Shown piece by piece: positions 8,236 to 17,132 of a stretch of DNA of 64,000 bases. This stretch comes from Methylotuvimicrobium buryatense 5G. Its GTDB lineage: Bacteria > Pseudomonadota > Gammaproteobacteria > Methylococcales > Methylomonadaceae. The stretch lies in contig NZ_KB455575.1 in the NCBI RefSeq assembly GCF_000341735.1, positions 3,356,904 to 3,420,903 of the forward strand, in the 5' to 3' direction. The stretch's first letter is position 1; every line of letters begins with the position of its first letter. Under the pieces are notes generated by a model. That model was not told where the DNA came from. It worked only from the letters and a program-made list of their open reading frames with translations, and did not search any database. Position numbers and translations under genes: made by a program.

Positions 8236-8604
8236 ATGAAACTCACATGGCGCGGCGCTTGGATCATTCTTGCCGGTTCCCTCCTGATACTCGCGAACGG
8301 TTCTGCACAAACCAATCAATTGGCGGGGATCACATTCAACGAATCGGAATCGCCGACAATCAAACCAAAAGCGATGACTAAGCCGGAACTCAAGACTAAA
8401 AAAGATCAATGGCATGAGTTGCACGGTAGTTTGAATAACCGGTATGTTTTTTTGATAGTGAAAAAAACCGGAGCTAGAGACGTCACCGGCTATTTATTCG
8501 ACGGCAAAGGCAACAAAAAATACATTTACGGCGAATGGTTCAACCGAAATTTACAGGTGTACGATCAATCCAACAAGCTGTTGAATATTATTCTGTATCC
8601 TTAG
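8236..8604 (+). CDS. Small exported protein of unknown function
   Basis: This 122-residue protein has a predicted signal (MKLTWRGAWIILAGSLLILANGSA). The start codon follows the stop of the DUF2807 gene without a gap. The mature part is basic, with KAMTKPELKTKKDQWHELHG followed by strands YVFLIVKKTGARDVTGYLF and a tail LNIILYP. No family is recognised. Tight linkage to the DUF2807 gene suggests a shared function, and it is the last gene before a stretch of repeats, so it probably ends the operon. Confidence 0.65.
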   Translation: MKLTWRGAWIILAGSLLILANGSAQTNQLAGITFNESESPTIKPKAMTKPELKTKKDQWHELHGSLNNRYVFLIVKKTGARDVTGYLFDGKGNKKYIYGEWFNRNLQVYDQSNKLLNIILYP

Positions 8605-8607
8605 ATT

Positions 8608-8769
8608 TATACCCATCGCACTTCAAATTTCGGCATTGACGCATGGAGGCGCCGGGGTGTTCGGCAAAGGCTTTGACAGCAAGGATGCTGTCACAGAGCC
8701 TACATGGACGTATTCACGGCGTCCTTTGACGGACACCCCGGCGCCGAAATTTGACCAGCAAAGGGTATA
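8608..8769 (+). repeat. Repeat family C, copy 1 (MITE-like)
   Basis: This 162-bp element has TATACCC and GGGTATA ends. Inside these lie AAATTTCGGC / GCCGAAATTT and GGCGCCGGGGTG / CACCCCGGCGCC inverted pairs. A central hairpin (GACAGCAAGGATGCTGTC) is followed by CATGGACGTATTCACGGCGT. It sits directly after the stop of the preceding gene and could act as a transcription stop. Confidence 0.85.
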
Positions 8770-9398
8770 ATCATTTATTTTGCATTGATATTCTTTAATT
8801 TTTCCTACGACCTCTCTAAGAATTTCGTAACAAAAACTTCCCGATTATTCAACTTTCCTTCGCTACGCGTACCTTCATGCCGTTAACAGCAACTCCCAAT
8901 TTGAAGATAAAAAAGGTGCGAGGGTATATTTGGCGATGATATCGGCGGCAGGGTAGATTTTTGCTCCATGCAAAATCTGCATTCACGCCATCCTTGGCAT
9001 TCGAACCGCCGTCAAGCCCCCATAGATGGGTTTAGGCGTTCCTCGACAGGCATACTCCGCCCCTGAATAAAAGGCGAACTTTCTCAAACTGGAATCTTGA
9101 TACCGTTAAGCACCGAATAATCCTTACCCAGATCAAACCATAAGGGCTTGTCTTAGCATTGGCGGGGTTACCATGGCATAAGCGCCAACTTAAGGAAGGA
9201 ACGCGTCATTCCGCCAGGGATTGGCGGAATCCAGGGCCACGGATGGCAATGCGTAGCACCACTTCCATGCAACATGGGTATCGACAAGCCATACCGATAT
9301 GACGAATAAAGCCATAAACGCACCATAGAATAGGCACTAAGTTGGCGCTTATGGTTACCATGGTACGCATAGCGTACCCTACGGGGGCATATAGCTAA
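8770..9398. repeat. Gene-free stretch with F-like and inverted-repeat fragments
   Basis: No credible gene is seen. Positions 8930–9060 resemble family F/A pieces (GATGATATCGGCGGCAGGGT; GCCGTCAAGCCCCCATAGATG), also found near 47165–47250. Positions 9177–9354 are bounded by ATAAGCGCCAACTTA and TAAGTTGGCGCTTAT, a 15-base inverted repeat, with a D-like middle (CATTCCGCCAGGGATTGGCG). This is an accumulation of small elements. Confidence 0.55.
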
Positions 9399-9707
9399 CA
9401 AGCGCGCCAAGATTTTTCGCGAAAGCTGAAATGGGGTCCGTCCGATTTCAGCAGCGAAAAATTACTTGGCGATTATTGCCTTCGGCGGCCCCGATTCGCC
9501 CTGCGTCCGTGCCACTACGCCACATCATCGTATACTCGATGCGGCTCCGTAGCACTCCCACAAATGGCTTTACGCCGTGTCGCGATGCCTTGTATTTTGC
9601 CTCCGCCTGCCCTATTCGCGCAGACTCCGGCAAAACACCCGGCGCTACGGCTATCGGGGACTAAAAATCTTCACTTCGCTAACGCTCCGTTTCCACGATT
9701 TTCAGCG
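9399..9707 (+). repeat. Repeat family B, copy 3
   Basis: This 309-bp copy is nearly identical to 3399–3707, with the same left (CAAGCGCGCCAAG) and right (TTTTCAGCG) borders and different flanks. Comparison of the flanks defines the element borders. Confidence 0.85.
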
Positions 9708-9808
9708 TGCGACCTTGATACCGTTTATTGTCGCCTAGCGCGTAACCCGTATGCAGCAGAGTGGAATTGGAATGCGGGAAAGACGTGGCTTCGATCTTCT
9801 CTGTCTGA

Positions 9809-11131
9809 TTAAAACGGAACTTGTACTCTCACTCCCCCCGAAAAGTTATGGTTGTTGACGAAGGAATGTGCTTGTACCGTATCGTAATTGACGAATGCCG
9901 AAATACCGTGCATGAACTGAGCGGAAACTCCCGCACTCATCACAATGTAGTCTCGGTCCGGTCTATCGGTGCGGATATTGAACCGTGTTTGCGTCGAGTC
10001 TTGGATAAAAAATGCTTGAATATTTCGTTGATCGTTTTTGAATTCGTGAATATATTCGGCTCTGGCCATCGGCACGATTATGGCCCAAGGCAGGCTTATC
10101 ACATAATTGAGCTGTAAACCGGCTGCAGTCTGCATTGAATCGAAATCCTGTTCGTCGACATGCAACGCCCAACCAGCACCGCCCCGTTCATTCAGCGCAT
10201 CCACTTGGCTGCTCGTGTAGTCGACACGAACTTGTGGAGTAATCGTTAGACCGCTGACGTTGAAATTATAACCGGTATTCATCGACACGTTAAACTCGCG
10301 GCCGGAGTTATCGCCTAGAGCATTGGTATTGATAGTCTCAGCGGGAACCGAATATTGAATGCGCCTTCTGGTCGCGTAATCGATGTGGCTACCGCTGAAT
10401 ATGCCGTCGATGAAAAAACCGTCTTCGGTATAAAACGAGGCGTATACCGCGCCGGTATAGTTATCGGCCTCCATTTCGCCAAGATTATTCCTATATCTCG
10501 ACGTCGCATTGTTATAACCAAACGCCATACCCATCAGGAAGTTATCGGTAAACCGGTAGTCCATACCGACGGTTCCTCCATGCGTATCGAGATTATAGCC
10601 GGCTTCGTTCGCCGTAGTGCGACGGTCGCCAAAACCGATATTGCCGTTAACGAACACTCCGAGCCGCTCATAGCTATCGCCGCCGGCTGCTCCTTTGTTC
10701 TGATAATCTCCCCAATTGGCCAATTGGTTGGACGACGCCGGATTGCCGTTACTGTCGAGCATCAGGCCGCTAATGTTCAAGCCTCCGCCTTGCCTACCGC
10801 TTCGTATCGCACTGATGCGGTTACTGAGAAAACCGAACTGAGTGCTGTTCATTTCCAGCGACATCGACTTTTGTGCTGCAGTTTGCTCGGACGTTACTCG
10901 TGTCATGATTCCGCTGGGAAAACCCACTTGTGCGACGTTATTACACCGAGCCTGCAATTCGCTTCCGAGACGACCATCATTCGGAGGGCAAATTGCAATA
11001 ATAGTGTTCCTGACAAAATCCCGGTTATCTTCGGTCGCATATGTATCGTGACTCATTATTCCAACTAATAAAGGCGCCGTACATAACGCCAACCCTTTAG
11101 AGTCTCGTATTAGATTTTTACTTTTTTTCAT
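9809..11131 (-). CDS. Autotransporter-type outer-membrane beta-barrel protein
   Basis: This 440-residue protein has a signal peptide (about residues 1–33, ending HDTYA). The first 140 residues are a short passenger with a possible disulfide (CPPND..ARCNN). From about residue 155 (YERLGVFVNGNIGFGDRR) to the end runs a typical autotransporter barrel: amphipathic strands such as TVGMDYRFTDNFLMGMAFGY, a repeated G-Y-N pattern and a terminal aromatic residue (VRVQVPF). There is no long passenger domain, so this is a compact barrel rather than a classical virulence autotransporter. It is convergent with the plus-strand envelope cluster and downstream of the caspase-like gene on its own strand, with a 198-bp AT-rich gap between. 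The link to either is by position only. Confidence 0.8.
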   Translation of the reverse strand: MKKSKNLIRDSKGLALCTAPLLVGIMSHDTYATEDNRDFVRNTIIAICPPNDGRLGSELQARCNNVAQVGFPSGIMTRVTSEQTAAQKSMSLEMNSTQFGFLSNRISAIRSGRQGGGLNISGLMLDSNGNPASSNQLANWGDYQNKGAAGGDSYERLGVFVNGNIGFGDRRTTANEAGYNLDTHGGTVGMDYRFTDNFLMGMAFGYNNATSRYRNNLGEMEADNYTGAVYASFYTEDGFFIDGIFSGSHIDYATRRRIQYSVPAETINTNALGDNSGREFNVSMNTGYNFNVSGLTITPQVRVDYTSSQVDALNERGGAGWALHVDEQDFDSMQTAAGLQLNYVISLPWAIIVPMARAEYIHEFKNDQRNIQAFFIQDSTQTRFNIRTDRPDRDYIVMSAGVSAQFMHGISAFVNYDTVQAHSFVNNHNFSGGVRVQVPF

Positions 11132-11329
11132 TACTCCCCCTACGATTTAATTGCTAAAAAAGCCTGAATTATTATATTTTTAATGTTATTTAACAGAGGC
11201 TTATCTATTATATTTAAGGTTATTTTTTTTATTATTTAGTGGAAATTTAATGCTTATGCCATGCATCAAGGCTCGTTTCGATTAAGCAATACACCTACTT
11301 TTAATCCTTGATTACTAAAAAATCAAAAA

Positions 11330-13690
11330 CTATTTCGGCACAAAGAAAAACTCCCCTGACTCATGCCCCGCATGATTAACCGGCGCGTATTGCGGAACTT
11401 GCTCGATACCGTAACGGGCTGCTATCGCTACGATATTGGCCGATACATTCCGGTACAATTCCTGGCCTTCGAGCAAAGAATCGTTGCGATCCAATGCCTT
11501 GATGAAGGAGGCTGCGAATACCGAATGCTCGCCTCCGCCGCCATCCATCACCGGTTTCAATCCGCCCGAAGTCATTACGGTCCGGGACCGGGCTTTGAGC
11601 ATCGCTTTCAGCCATTCGGATTTCTTTTCGGGACTCATGCCGGCATCTAAACGCGCCAGTGAAGAACGGGTCATCGCACCTGAGTAACAAGAATCGGCAA
11701 CGACCATAACGTGTTTTGCGGACATTGCATTTAAAATATCGGTGATCGAAATGGTCGAAATCCAATTTGCGTTATTGTCGGCTTCGGCATCGACCGGCAA
11801 CCAATGCCCGCGCATGTTGACTTGATCCAACTCGCCATGGCCGGCATAGTAGATCAGTAAATTATCTTTTTCGGTCAGCTTGGCCCGCATTTCATTCATC
11901 GCCGACAAAATTTGATAACGGTTTGCGTCGATCAATACCTTGGTCTTGAAACCGTATTTTTCGCGAAGAACCCGGTCGACCGCTCGCGCATCGTTGACCG
12001 GCGTATCGAGAGACGGAATTTTCTGATAACGATTGTTTCCGATGATTAGTGCATGATAATGGCCGAAATCCAAATCTTTCCATGGGCTGACAGTCTGCAA
12101 GCGGGTAATGTCTTCTTTACCGCGTTGACTATCGCTTATCGGGCCTTCCAAGGTCATTTTGAATTCGAGGCTTTCGCGTGCGCCGTTGTTATCGACCGCG
12201 ACAATTCTGACCGGCGTTTCCTGAGCAGTAATGGCGATGCTGCTGTTAAAAAGGCCCCGTTCGTCGAGACGGCTTTTTACATCGTTGATCAATACCGACA
12301 ACATACCCGCCGGCGAACTAGCCTTACCGATGATTTCCCGTTCTTTGACTGCAGAGCGCAACGTTACGGTCGGCACTCCGCGCATCCGGACGAAAGGCGG
12401 ATCGATAATTTCGATCACAGGTTTTTGCGCCGCTGCCACGGTCACCGAAGACTTTTGTAATTGCTGGATTTCTTGTTCGTATCTTTTCTTGTCGGCTTCG
12501 AGGCTTGCAATCTGATCGGCCATGAGCCGTTCACGGTTTTCTTTTTCTTGTAAGTCCTTTTGAATTTTCTGCAGGGCATCCTGGTGTTTTCGTTCGATTG
12601 TGTCCAATTGCTGCGTATCGCCGGCCGTCGGAGTGGCAGACACGGGACTCTTGGCCGACAACAATTCTTGCTCGGTTTTTGCTAATTGCGCCTCGGCGTT
12701 AACTAATTTAAGCTGGATTTCGCCGGCTTCGGTCGTCTGTCTTTTGAGTTGGCTATAGATTTGATTGGCCCGGTTTTCGGTTTCCTGCAATTTACTGTTG
12801 AGTTGGTCGACTTCTTGACGATACTGCTTTTCAAGATTGCCGACCTGAGCCGCGTAAGACGATAATTCCCGTTCCGCATCTTGCAATTTCCTTTTTAAAT
12901 CGGCGATGGCCGCATTGTCGCCTCGGCCGATAGCCGCATCTAATTTCGACTGGGTATTGTTGCGCTCGTCTAAGTAGCGTTGCAGTTTTTGTTGGCTTTC
13001 CTGTAATTGGCGCTGCGTTTTCGCGAGTTCGCCCGATAAGCGTCTTGCCTCATTGCGGCTGTTGTTGAGCTCGGCTTTGAGCCATTTGATTTCCTCCAAC
13101 AAGCCTTCATCCGGCGAGGTCTGTAGAGTTGCCGCATAGGGAAGATCTTTATCGTCGAGTCCCGAGGCTTTCTGGTACCATTCCATAGCAGCGGCGGAGT
13201 CCTGCTCGACACCAAGCCCCTTTTCATAGAGATAACCGAGACTTAATTGCGCTCGCTTGTTGCTCTGCTCGGCCGCCCTTTTAAACCATAACGCCGCGCT
13301 TTGATAATCCGGCTGCGTTCCAAGCCCTTTTTGAAAAATTTCCCCGACATAGGCCTGAGCTTCGGCATCTCCCTCTTGAGCGGCAGGGAGCCATAAGTTC
13401 AAAGCGGTCGCATAATTCGAACGATCGAATGCGACATAATCGCCGCCCCGAATTTCGCAGTCCAGCGCGGTGGTCTTGATCGGAATCTTGGCCGTTAAAA
13501 AGGTCATCATCCGGCCCATTCTTCTAATTTGCCCGGGCAGGAGACAATCGACGATATAAAGTTTATCGGCATCGCGCATCTGTTCCACTTTCGCAAAATC
13601 CGCCGCGCGCTCCTTGACCCCGGCGGAATCTGCCGTACAAGCGGCCAACACTACGATTGTCATTGAAGCTAATAAGGGAAACGGTTTCAT
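11330..13690 (-). CDS. Caspase-like lipoprotein with Sel1 repeats and coiled coil
   Basis: This is a 786-residue multidomain lipoprotein. A lipobox (LAAC18) ends the signal. Residues about 92–177 are two Sel1-like repeats (A..GEIFQKGLGTQPDYQSA and LGYLYEKGLGVEQDSAAAM). Residues about 195–415 are a long Gln/Glu/Lys-rich coiled coil. A beta-rich linker (about 425–515) resembles an extracellular Ig-like strand set. Residues about 540–786 are a caspase-like domain, with histidine in YYAGHG (H618) and cysteine in VADSCYSG (C668), so both catalytic residues are present. The architecture suggests a periplasmic sensor or scaffold whose protease-like head is held by a coiled coil. With the caspase-like lipoprotein at 986 it brackets the surface-assembly region. 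Confidence 0.85.
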   Translation of the reverse strand: MKPFPLLASMTIVVLAACTADSAGVKERAADFAKVEQMRDADKLYIVDCLLPGQIRRMGRMMTFLTAKIPIKTTALDCEIRGGDYVAFDRSNYATALNLWLPAAQEGDAEAQAYVGEIFQKGLGTQPDYQSAALWFKRAAEQSNKRAQLSLGYLYEKGLGVEQDSAAAMEWYQKASGLDDKDLPYAATLQTSPDEGLLEEIKWLKAELNNSRNEARRLSGELAKTQRQLQESQQKLQRYLDERNNTQSKLDAAIGRGDNAAIADLKRKLQDAERELSSYAAQVGNLEKQYRQEVDQLNSKLQETENRANQIYSQLKRQTTEAGEIQLKLVNAEAQLAKTEQELLSAKSPVSATPTAGDTQQLDTIERKHQDALQKIQKDLQEKENRERLMADQIASLEADKKRYEQEIQQLQKSSVTVAAAQKPVIEIIDPPFVRMRGVPTVTLRSAVKEREIIGKASSPAGMLSVLINDVKSRLDERGLFNSSIAITAQETPVRIVAVDNNGARESLEFKMTLEGPISDSQRGKEDITRLQTVSPWKDLDFGHYHALIIGNNRYQKIPSLDTPVNDARAVDRVLREKYGFKTKVLIDANRYQILSAMNEMRAKLTEKDNLLIYYAGHGELDQVNMRGHWLPVDAEADNNANWISTISITDILNAMSAKHVMVVADSCYSGAMTRSSLARLDAGMSPEKKSEWLKAMLKARSRTVMTSGGLKPVMDGGGGEHSVFAASFIKALDRNDSLLEGQELYRNVSANIVAIAARYGIEQVPQYAPVNHAGHESGEFFFVPK

Positions 13691-14402
13691 AGTTTAAGCC
13701 GAATCAAAATTATCAATATAACGTGAACATAAAATTCAGATCTTCTCAGGGTTCTTTAGATTATCTTTAGCCATACCTAATAGTCATGGCTATTAAGTTC
13801 AGTTTGGGTTCCTACAGAGAACTATGAAAACCGGGCTCCAACCACAAAGCGATGTTAAGACAAAACACATTACCGACAAATATTCATTATAAATATTGGG
13901 ATTTTGCGCGCATTTTCACAAAAAATAATATTAGTACTAATTTTTAAATCATGCTAGAAACAAAATAGCCGATCAGTTCAGACAAACCTCATATAAAATC
14001 AGTCCACTCAACGGTATTAGTACGCTCGACTTAAAACGGCAAAGCGATAAGTTTCAAAATTTGGGAAAATTTTTTAGGGAAAATTCGGCAATCGATGCGG
14101 AAAGCTTATTGGAGAGAGAAGGGGAAAAGACATAAGCGCCAAATTAGCGCTTATTTATGGTGTGTATATGCGGCTTAATTCGTCATCTCGGCTGAACTAA
14201 TCCATGGATGAAGCTACGGCCATCCCTAGCACTGAATTACGCCAATCCCGGGCGGGGAATAACGCGTTTTTTCCTAAAGTTGTCGAAATGGGAAAACAGG
14301 GAGTTCAGACCATCCTTGGTCACAATGTCAAAAGCAATAAGAGAATGGATAGCTCAAATACAACCTATCCGAGCAAAAATTTATTCACTATTAACTGCTA
14401 AC
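13691..14402. other. Gene-free stretch
   Basis: This AT-rich stretch lies upstream of the long caspase-like gene and must hold its promoter. No convincing gene is seen. Around 14133–14157 is a short hairpin (ATAAGCGCCAAATTAGCGCTTAT). Around 14195–14290 is a decayed D-like fragment (CCATGGATGAAGCTACGGCC; CGCCAATCCCGGGCGGG). Confidence 0.5.
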
Positions 14403-14562
14403 TATACCCATCGCAGATCAAAATTCGGCGCCGGGGTGTCCGTCAAAGGACGCCGTGAATACATCCCTGTAGGCTCTATGCCAGCTCCATGCTGGCAAAG
14501 CCTTTGCCGCACACCCCGGCGCCTCCTCAGGTACTGCCGAAATTTGAAGCGCGAAAGGTATA
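14403..14562 (-). repeat. Repeat family C, copy 2 (inverted orientation)
   Basis: This 160-bp element has TATACCC/GGTATA ends and the GGCGCCGGGGTG/CACCCCGGCGCC pair, reversed relative to copy 1. It lies just past the 3' end of speD, a typical place for a small palindromic element acting as terminator. Confidence 0.8.
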
Positions 14563-14565
14563 AAA

Positions 14566-15354
14566 TTAAGCATAGTTTCTACCATAAAATATTTCAGCCA
14601 TTTCCTGCTGCAATTGCTCTTGTATTGCTTCCTTTTCTTCTTCGCTGAACGCGCTTTCTTTTTCGAACAAATAATTTTCCAACTCGGTTTCTTTCAACAT
14701 CATCTTGGTATGGAAAAGATGCTCTTGATAGACATTAACGTCGATCATCTGATATTTTTCGCGCGTATCTTCCGAGATATATTTTTGAATCGACGTAATA
14801 TTATGATCGATATAATGCTTTTGCCCCGATACATCTCGTGTAAAGCCACGGACTTTATAGTCCATGATCACAATATCGGATTCAAAACTATGAATCAGAT
14901 AATTTAATGCTTTCAACGGCGAAATTTGACCGCAAGTCGATACATCGATATCGGCACGGAATGTACTGATCTCGGTATCGGGATGACATTCCGGATAGGT
15001 ATGTACAGTGATATGGCTCTTGTCCAAATGCGCTAGCACGGTTTCGGGCAGCGGCCCTGGCGATTCGCTGTTGAGCTGCTCGGCATCGACTTCATTGTCC
15101 ATGCCTTCGGAAATCAACATCGTGACACTTGCACCTTGCGGATCGTAATCTTGGTGCGCGATATTAAGGATGTTTGCGCCGATAATTTCGGCAACATCTT
15201 TTAATATTTGTGTGAGGCGATCGGCATTATAGGCTTCATCGATATAATCGATATAAGCTTGCTTCTGTTCCGCAGGCGTATAACAAACATCGTAAATATT
15301 AAAGCTAAGCGACTTCGTTAGATTGTTAAAGCCGTGTAATTTTATTTTTTTCAA
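14566..15354 (-). CDS. speD: S-adenosylmethionine decarboxylase proenzyme (pyruvoyl type)
   Basis: This 262-residue enzyme removes the carboxyl group from S-adenosylmethionine to supply aminopropyl groups for spermidine. The self-cleavage site is visible in [13 protein letters not shown]. Ser113 would become the pyruvoyl group after cleavage from Lys112, as in the E. coli-type enzyme. Length matches that class (about 264). Further landmarks are the C-terminal [18 protein letters not shown] and [10 protein letters not shown]. No spermidine synthase gene is adjacent. Stop and start are clean, and the gene is followed by repeat C copy 2. Confidence 0.93.
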   Translation of the reverse strand: MKKIKLHGFNNLTKSLSFNIYDVCYTPAEQKQAYIDYIDEAYNADRLTQILKDVAEIIGANILNIAHQDYDPQGASVTMLISEGMDNEVDAEQLNSESPGPLPETVLAHLDKSHITVHTYPECHPDTEISTFRADIDVSTCGQISPLKALNYLIHSFESDIVIMDYKVRGFTRDVSGQKHYIDHNITSIQKYISEDTREKYQMIDVNVYQEHLFHTKMMLKETELENYLFEKESAFSEEEKEAIQEQLQQEMAEIFYGRNYA

Positions 15355-15360
15355 AATTTA

Positions 15361-15777
15361 TTAAACCTCGATCACTTCAAAATCGTGGGTAATTTCTGCC
15401 GTCTTACCCAGCATGATGGATGCGGAACAATATTTTTCCGCCGATAATTTTATCGCGCGTTCTACAGCATTCGCTTTAAGTTCACGTCCGGTTACGACAA
15501 AATGTAAATGAATTTTTGTGAATACGCTGGGTATCGATTCCGCACGTTCCGCCGCTAATTCGACACGACAATCGACGATGTCGTTTCTGCCTTTCCTCAA
15601 AATGTCCACGACATCGAAAGACGAGCAACCGCCTAATCCGAGCAAAATCATTTCCATCGGCCGCGCCCCCATGTTACGTCCGCCATGGTCTGGTGAACCG
15701 TCCATGACTACAGCATGTCCGCTACCGGTTTCGCCAACAAACATCACACCGTCAACCCATTTAACTTTCGCTTCCAT
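15361..15777 (-). CDS. OsmC-family protein (YhfA-like)
   Basis: This protein is of the OsmC/Ohr superfamily, 138 residues from the chosen ATG at 15777; a longer start at 15807 is possible. Two cysteines in the expected positions (LGGC51 and KYC117) fit a peroxide-reducing or thiol-dependent fold. The GARPMEMILLGLGGCSSFDV motif is typical of the YhfA branch. It is divergent from the crp-like gene, the same neighbourhood as yhfA–crp in enterics, which supports the assignment. The exact substrate is unknown. Confidence 0.88.
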   Translation of the reverse strand: MEAKVKWVDGVMFVGETGSGHAVVMDGSPDHGGRNMGARPMEMILLGLGGCSSFDVVDILRKGRNDIVDCRVELAAERAESIPSVFTKIHLHFVVTGRELKANAVERAIKLSAEKYCSASIMLGKTAEITHDFEVIEV

Positions 15778-15920
15778 CTGTCTATACCGACTCAATAAAA
15801 GTGGCATAGATTACCACACCAGGCTAAATTTAAAAGATTATCATTGTTGATTTTTTTACAAAAATGCGGCACTGTTAGCGGAATTTTTTTTACAACATAG
15901 TTAGAGGATGATTAGTTGTT

Positions 15921-16574
15921 ATGACCCCTAGTAAGCTAAACCCGGCATATAGAGATGCATTGGAGCCTTTTTTACACTTGTGCCATACCAAGTCCTACCC
16001 GGCTAAAACCACCATCATACGTCCCGGCGATACCGGTGACCGTCTCTATTTTATTATCGAAGGCTCTGTCAGTATCGGTGTCGAAGACGAAGATGGTCGT
16101 GAATTGATCCTTGCTTATTTAAACAAACACGACTTTATCGGCGAAATCGGTGTATTTAAGCCGACCGACACTCGAGAAGTCAGTGTTAATACACGAACGC
16201 CCTGCAAATTGGCGGAAATCGGTTATGAAAGGCTAAAACAAGCCTTAAAAAAAGAATTGCTGGAATATGCCCCCGAAATCCTGTCCATGCTCGGCGAACA
16301 ATTAGCGTCTCGCCTTTTGATCACCAGCCGTAAATTTCGCGATCTAGCCTTCATGGATGTGGAAGGCCGTATCGCTCGCACCCTTCTCGACCTAGCAAAA
16401 GAACCGGATGCCGTTACTCACCCGGACGGCATGCAGCTGCGCATCACCCGCCAAGAAATCGGCCGGATTGTCGGTTGTTCTCGGGAAATGGCCGGAAGAG
16501 TGCTCAAAGAACTTGAAGATAAAGGTTTGATTACCGCCCACGGCAAAACCATCGTCGTTTTCGGCACCCGTTGA
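15921..16574 (+). CDS. crp: Crp/Clp-type cyclic-nucleotide regulator
   Basis: This 217-residue transcription factor has an N-terminal cyclic-nucleotide-binding domain (IIRPGDTGDRLYFIIEGSV ... IGEIGVF) and a C-terminal helix-turn-helix (TRQEIGRIVGCSREMAGRVL) with the Arg-Glu...Arg recognition pattern of CRP. The phosphate-binding loop reads TREVSV (R85, E86), where E. coli CRP has Arg82-Ser83. From memory, Xanthomonas Clp, which responds to cyclic di-GMP, also has Glu at this place. The ligand may therefore not be cAMP. The gene symbol is given for the family. The gene is divergent from the OsmC-like gene. Confidence 0.88.
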   Translation: MTPSKLNPAYRDALEPFLHLCHTKSYPAKTTIIRPGDTGDRLYFIIEGSVSIGVEDEDGRELILAYLNKHDFIGEIGVFKPTDTREVSVNTRTPCKLAEIGYERLKQALKKELLEYAPEILSMLGEQLASRLLITSRKFRDLAFMDVEGRIARTLLDLAKEPDAVTHPDGMQLRITRQEIGRIVGCSREMAGRVLKELEDKGLITAHGKTIVVFGTR

Positions 16575-16593
16575 AGTACTCGTTATTTCATTG

Positions 16594-17073
16594 ATGGTTG
16601 ATATGTGTCTTTGCGGTTCGGGACTACTGTACGAACAATGCTGCCGAACTTACCATAACGGTAGCCGCTTTGCCGAAACCGCCGAAATCTTAATGCGTTC
16701 GCGATTTACCGCCTATGCCTACCAAGATGATTCGTATCTTTTAGCAACTTGGGACAATACTAAAAAACCTCAGTCTATCGATTTTTCCAAAGATAAAACG
16801 GTTTGGACCAAACTCGAAATCGTCAACGTCAAAAAGGGCGGTAAAAACGACACTAAAGGCTTAGTGGAATTTAAAGCCCATTTTAAACTGGATGACGAAG
16901 ATCAAGTCATGCATGAACTTAGCCGTTTCAAAAAATCCGGCGGTCGCTGGTATTATTTGGACGGACTGGTTAAATCAATCGGCCAACCGAAAACGGAAAG
17001 CGGCCAAGGCAAAAATGCCCCCTGCCCCTGCGGCAGCGGAAAAAAATTCAAACGCTGCTGCGGACAAAATTAA
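16594..17073 (+). CDS. YchJ-family SEC-C motif protein
   Basis: This 159-residue protein of the UPF0225/YchJ family has a cysteine cluster at each end. CLCGSGLLYEQCC is at the N-terminus and CPCGSGKKFKRCC at the C-terminus, both SEC-C-type zinc-binding motifs. The middle has RSRFTAYAYQDDSYLLATWD, conserved in the family. It sits 19 bases after the crp-like gene and may be co-transcribed. The start at 16594 (a TTG precedes it at 16591) places the first Cys where family members have it. Molecular function is unknown. Confidence 0.88.
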   Translation: MVDMCLCGSGLLYEQCCRTYHNGSRFAETAEILMRSRFTAYAYQDDSYLLATWDNTKKPQSIDFSKDKTVWTKLEIVNVKKGGKNDTKGLVEFKAHFKLDDEDQVMHELSRFKKSGGRWYYLDGLVKSIGQPKTESGQGKNAPCPCGSGKKFKRCCGQN

Positions 17074-17132
17074 CGCAACTTTTTTCGCCTAATTCAGTCT
17101 CATTTCGACATCCATCATAACAGGGGACCGCA

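Noticed and set aside
10355-11068. Plus-strand frame of 237 codons
   Set aside because: Antisense to the autotransporter-type barrel gene, no recognisable motif or ribosome site.
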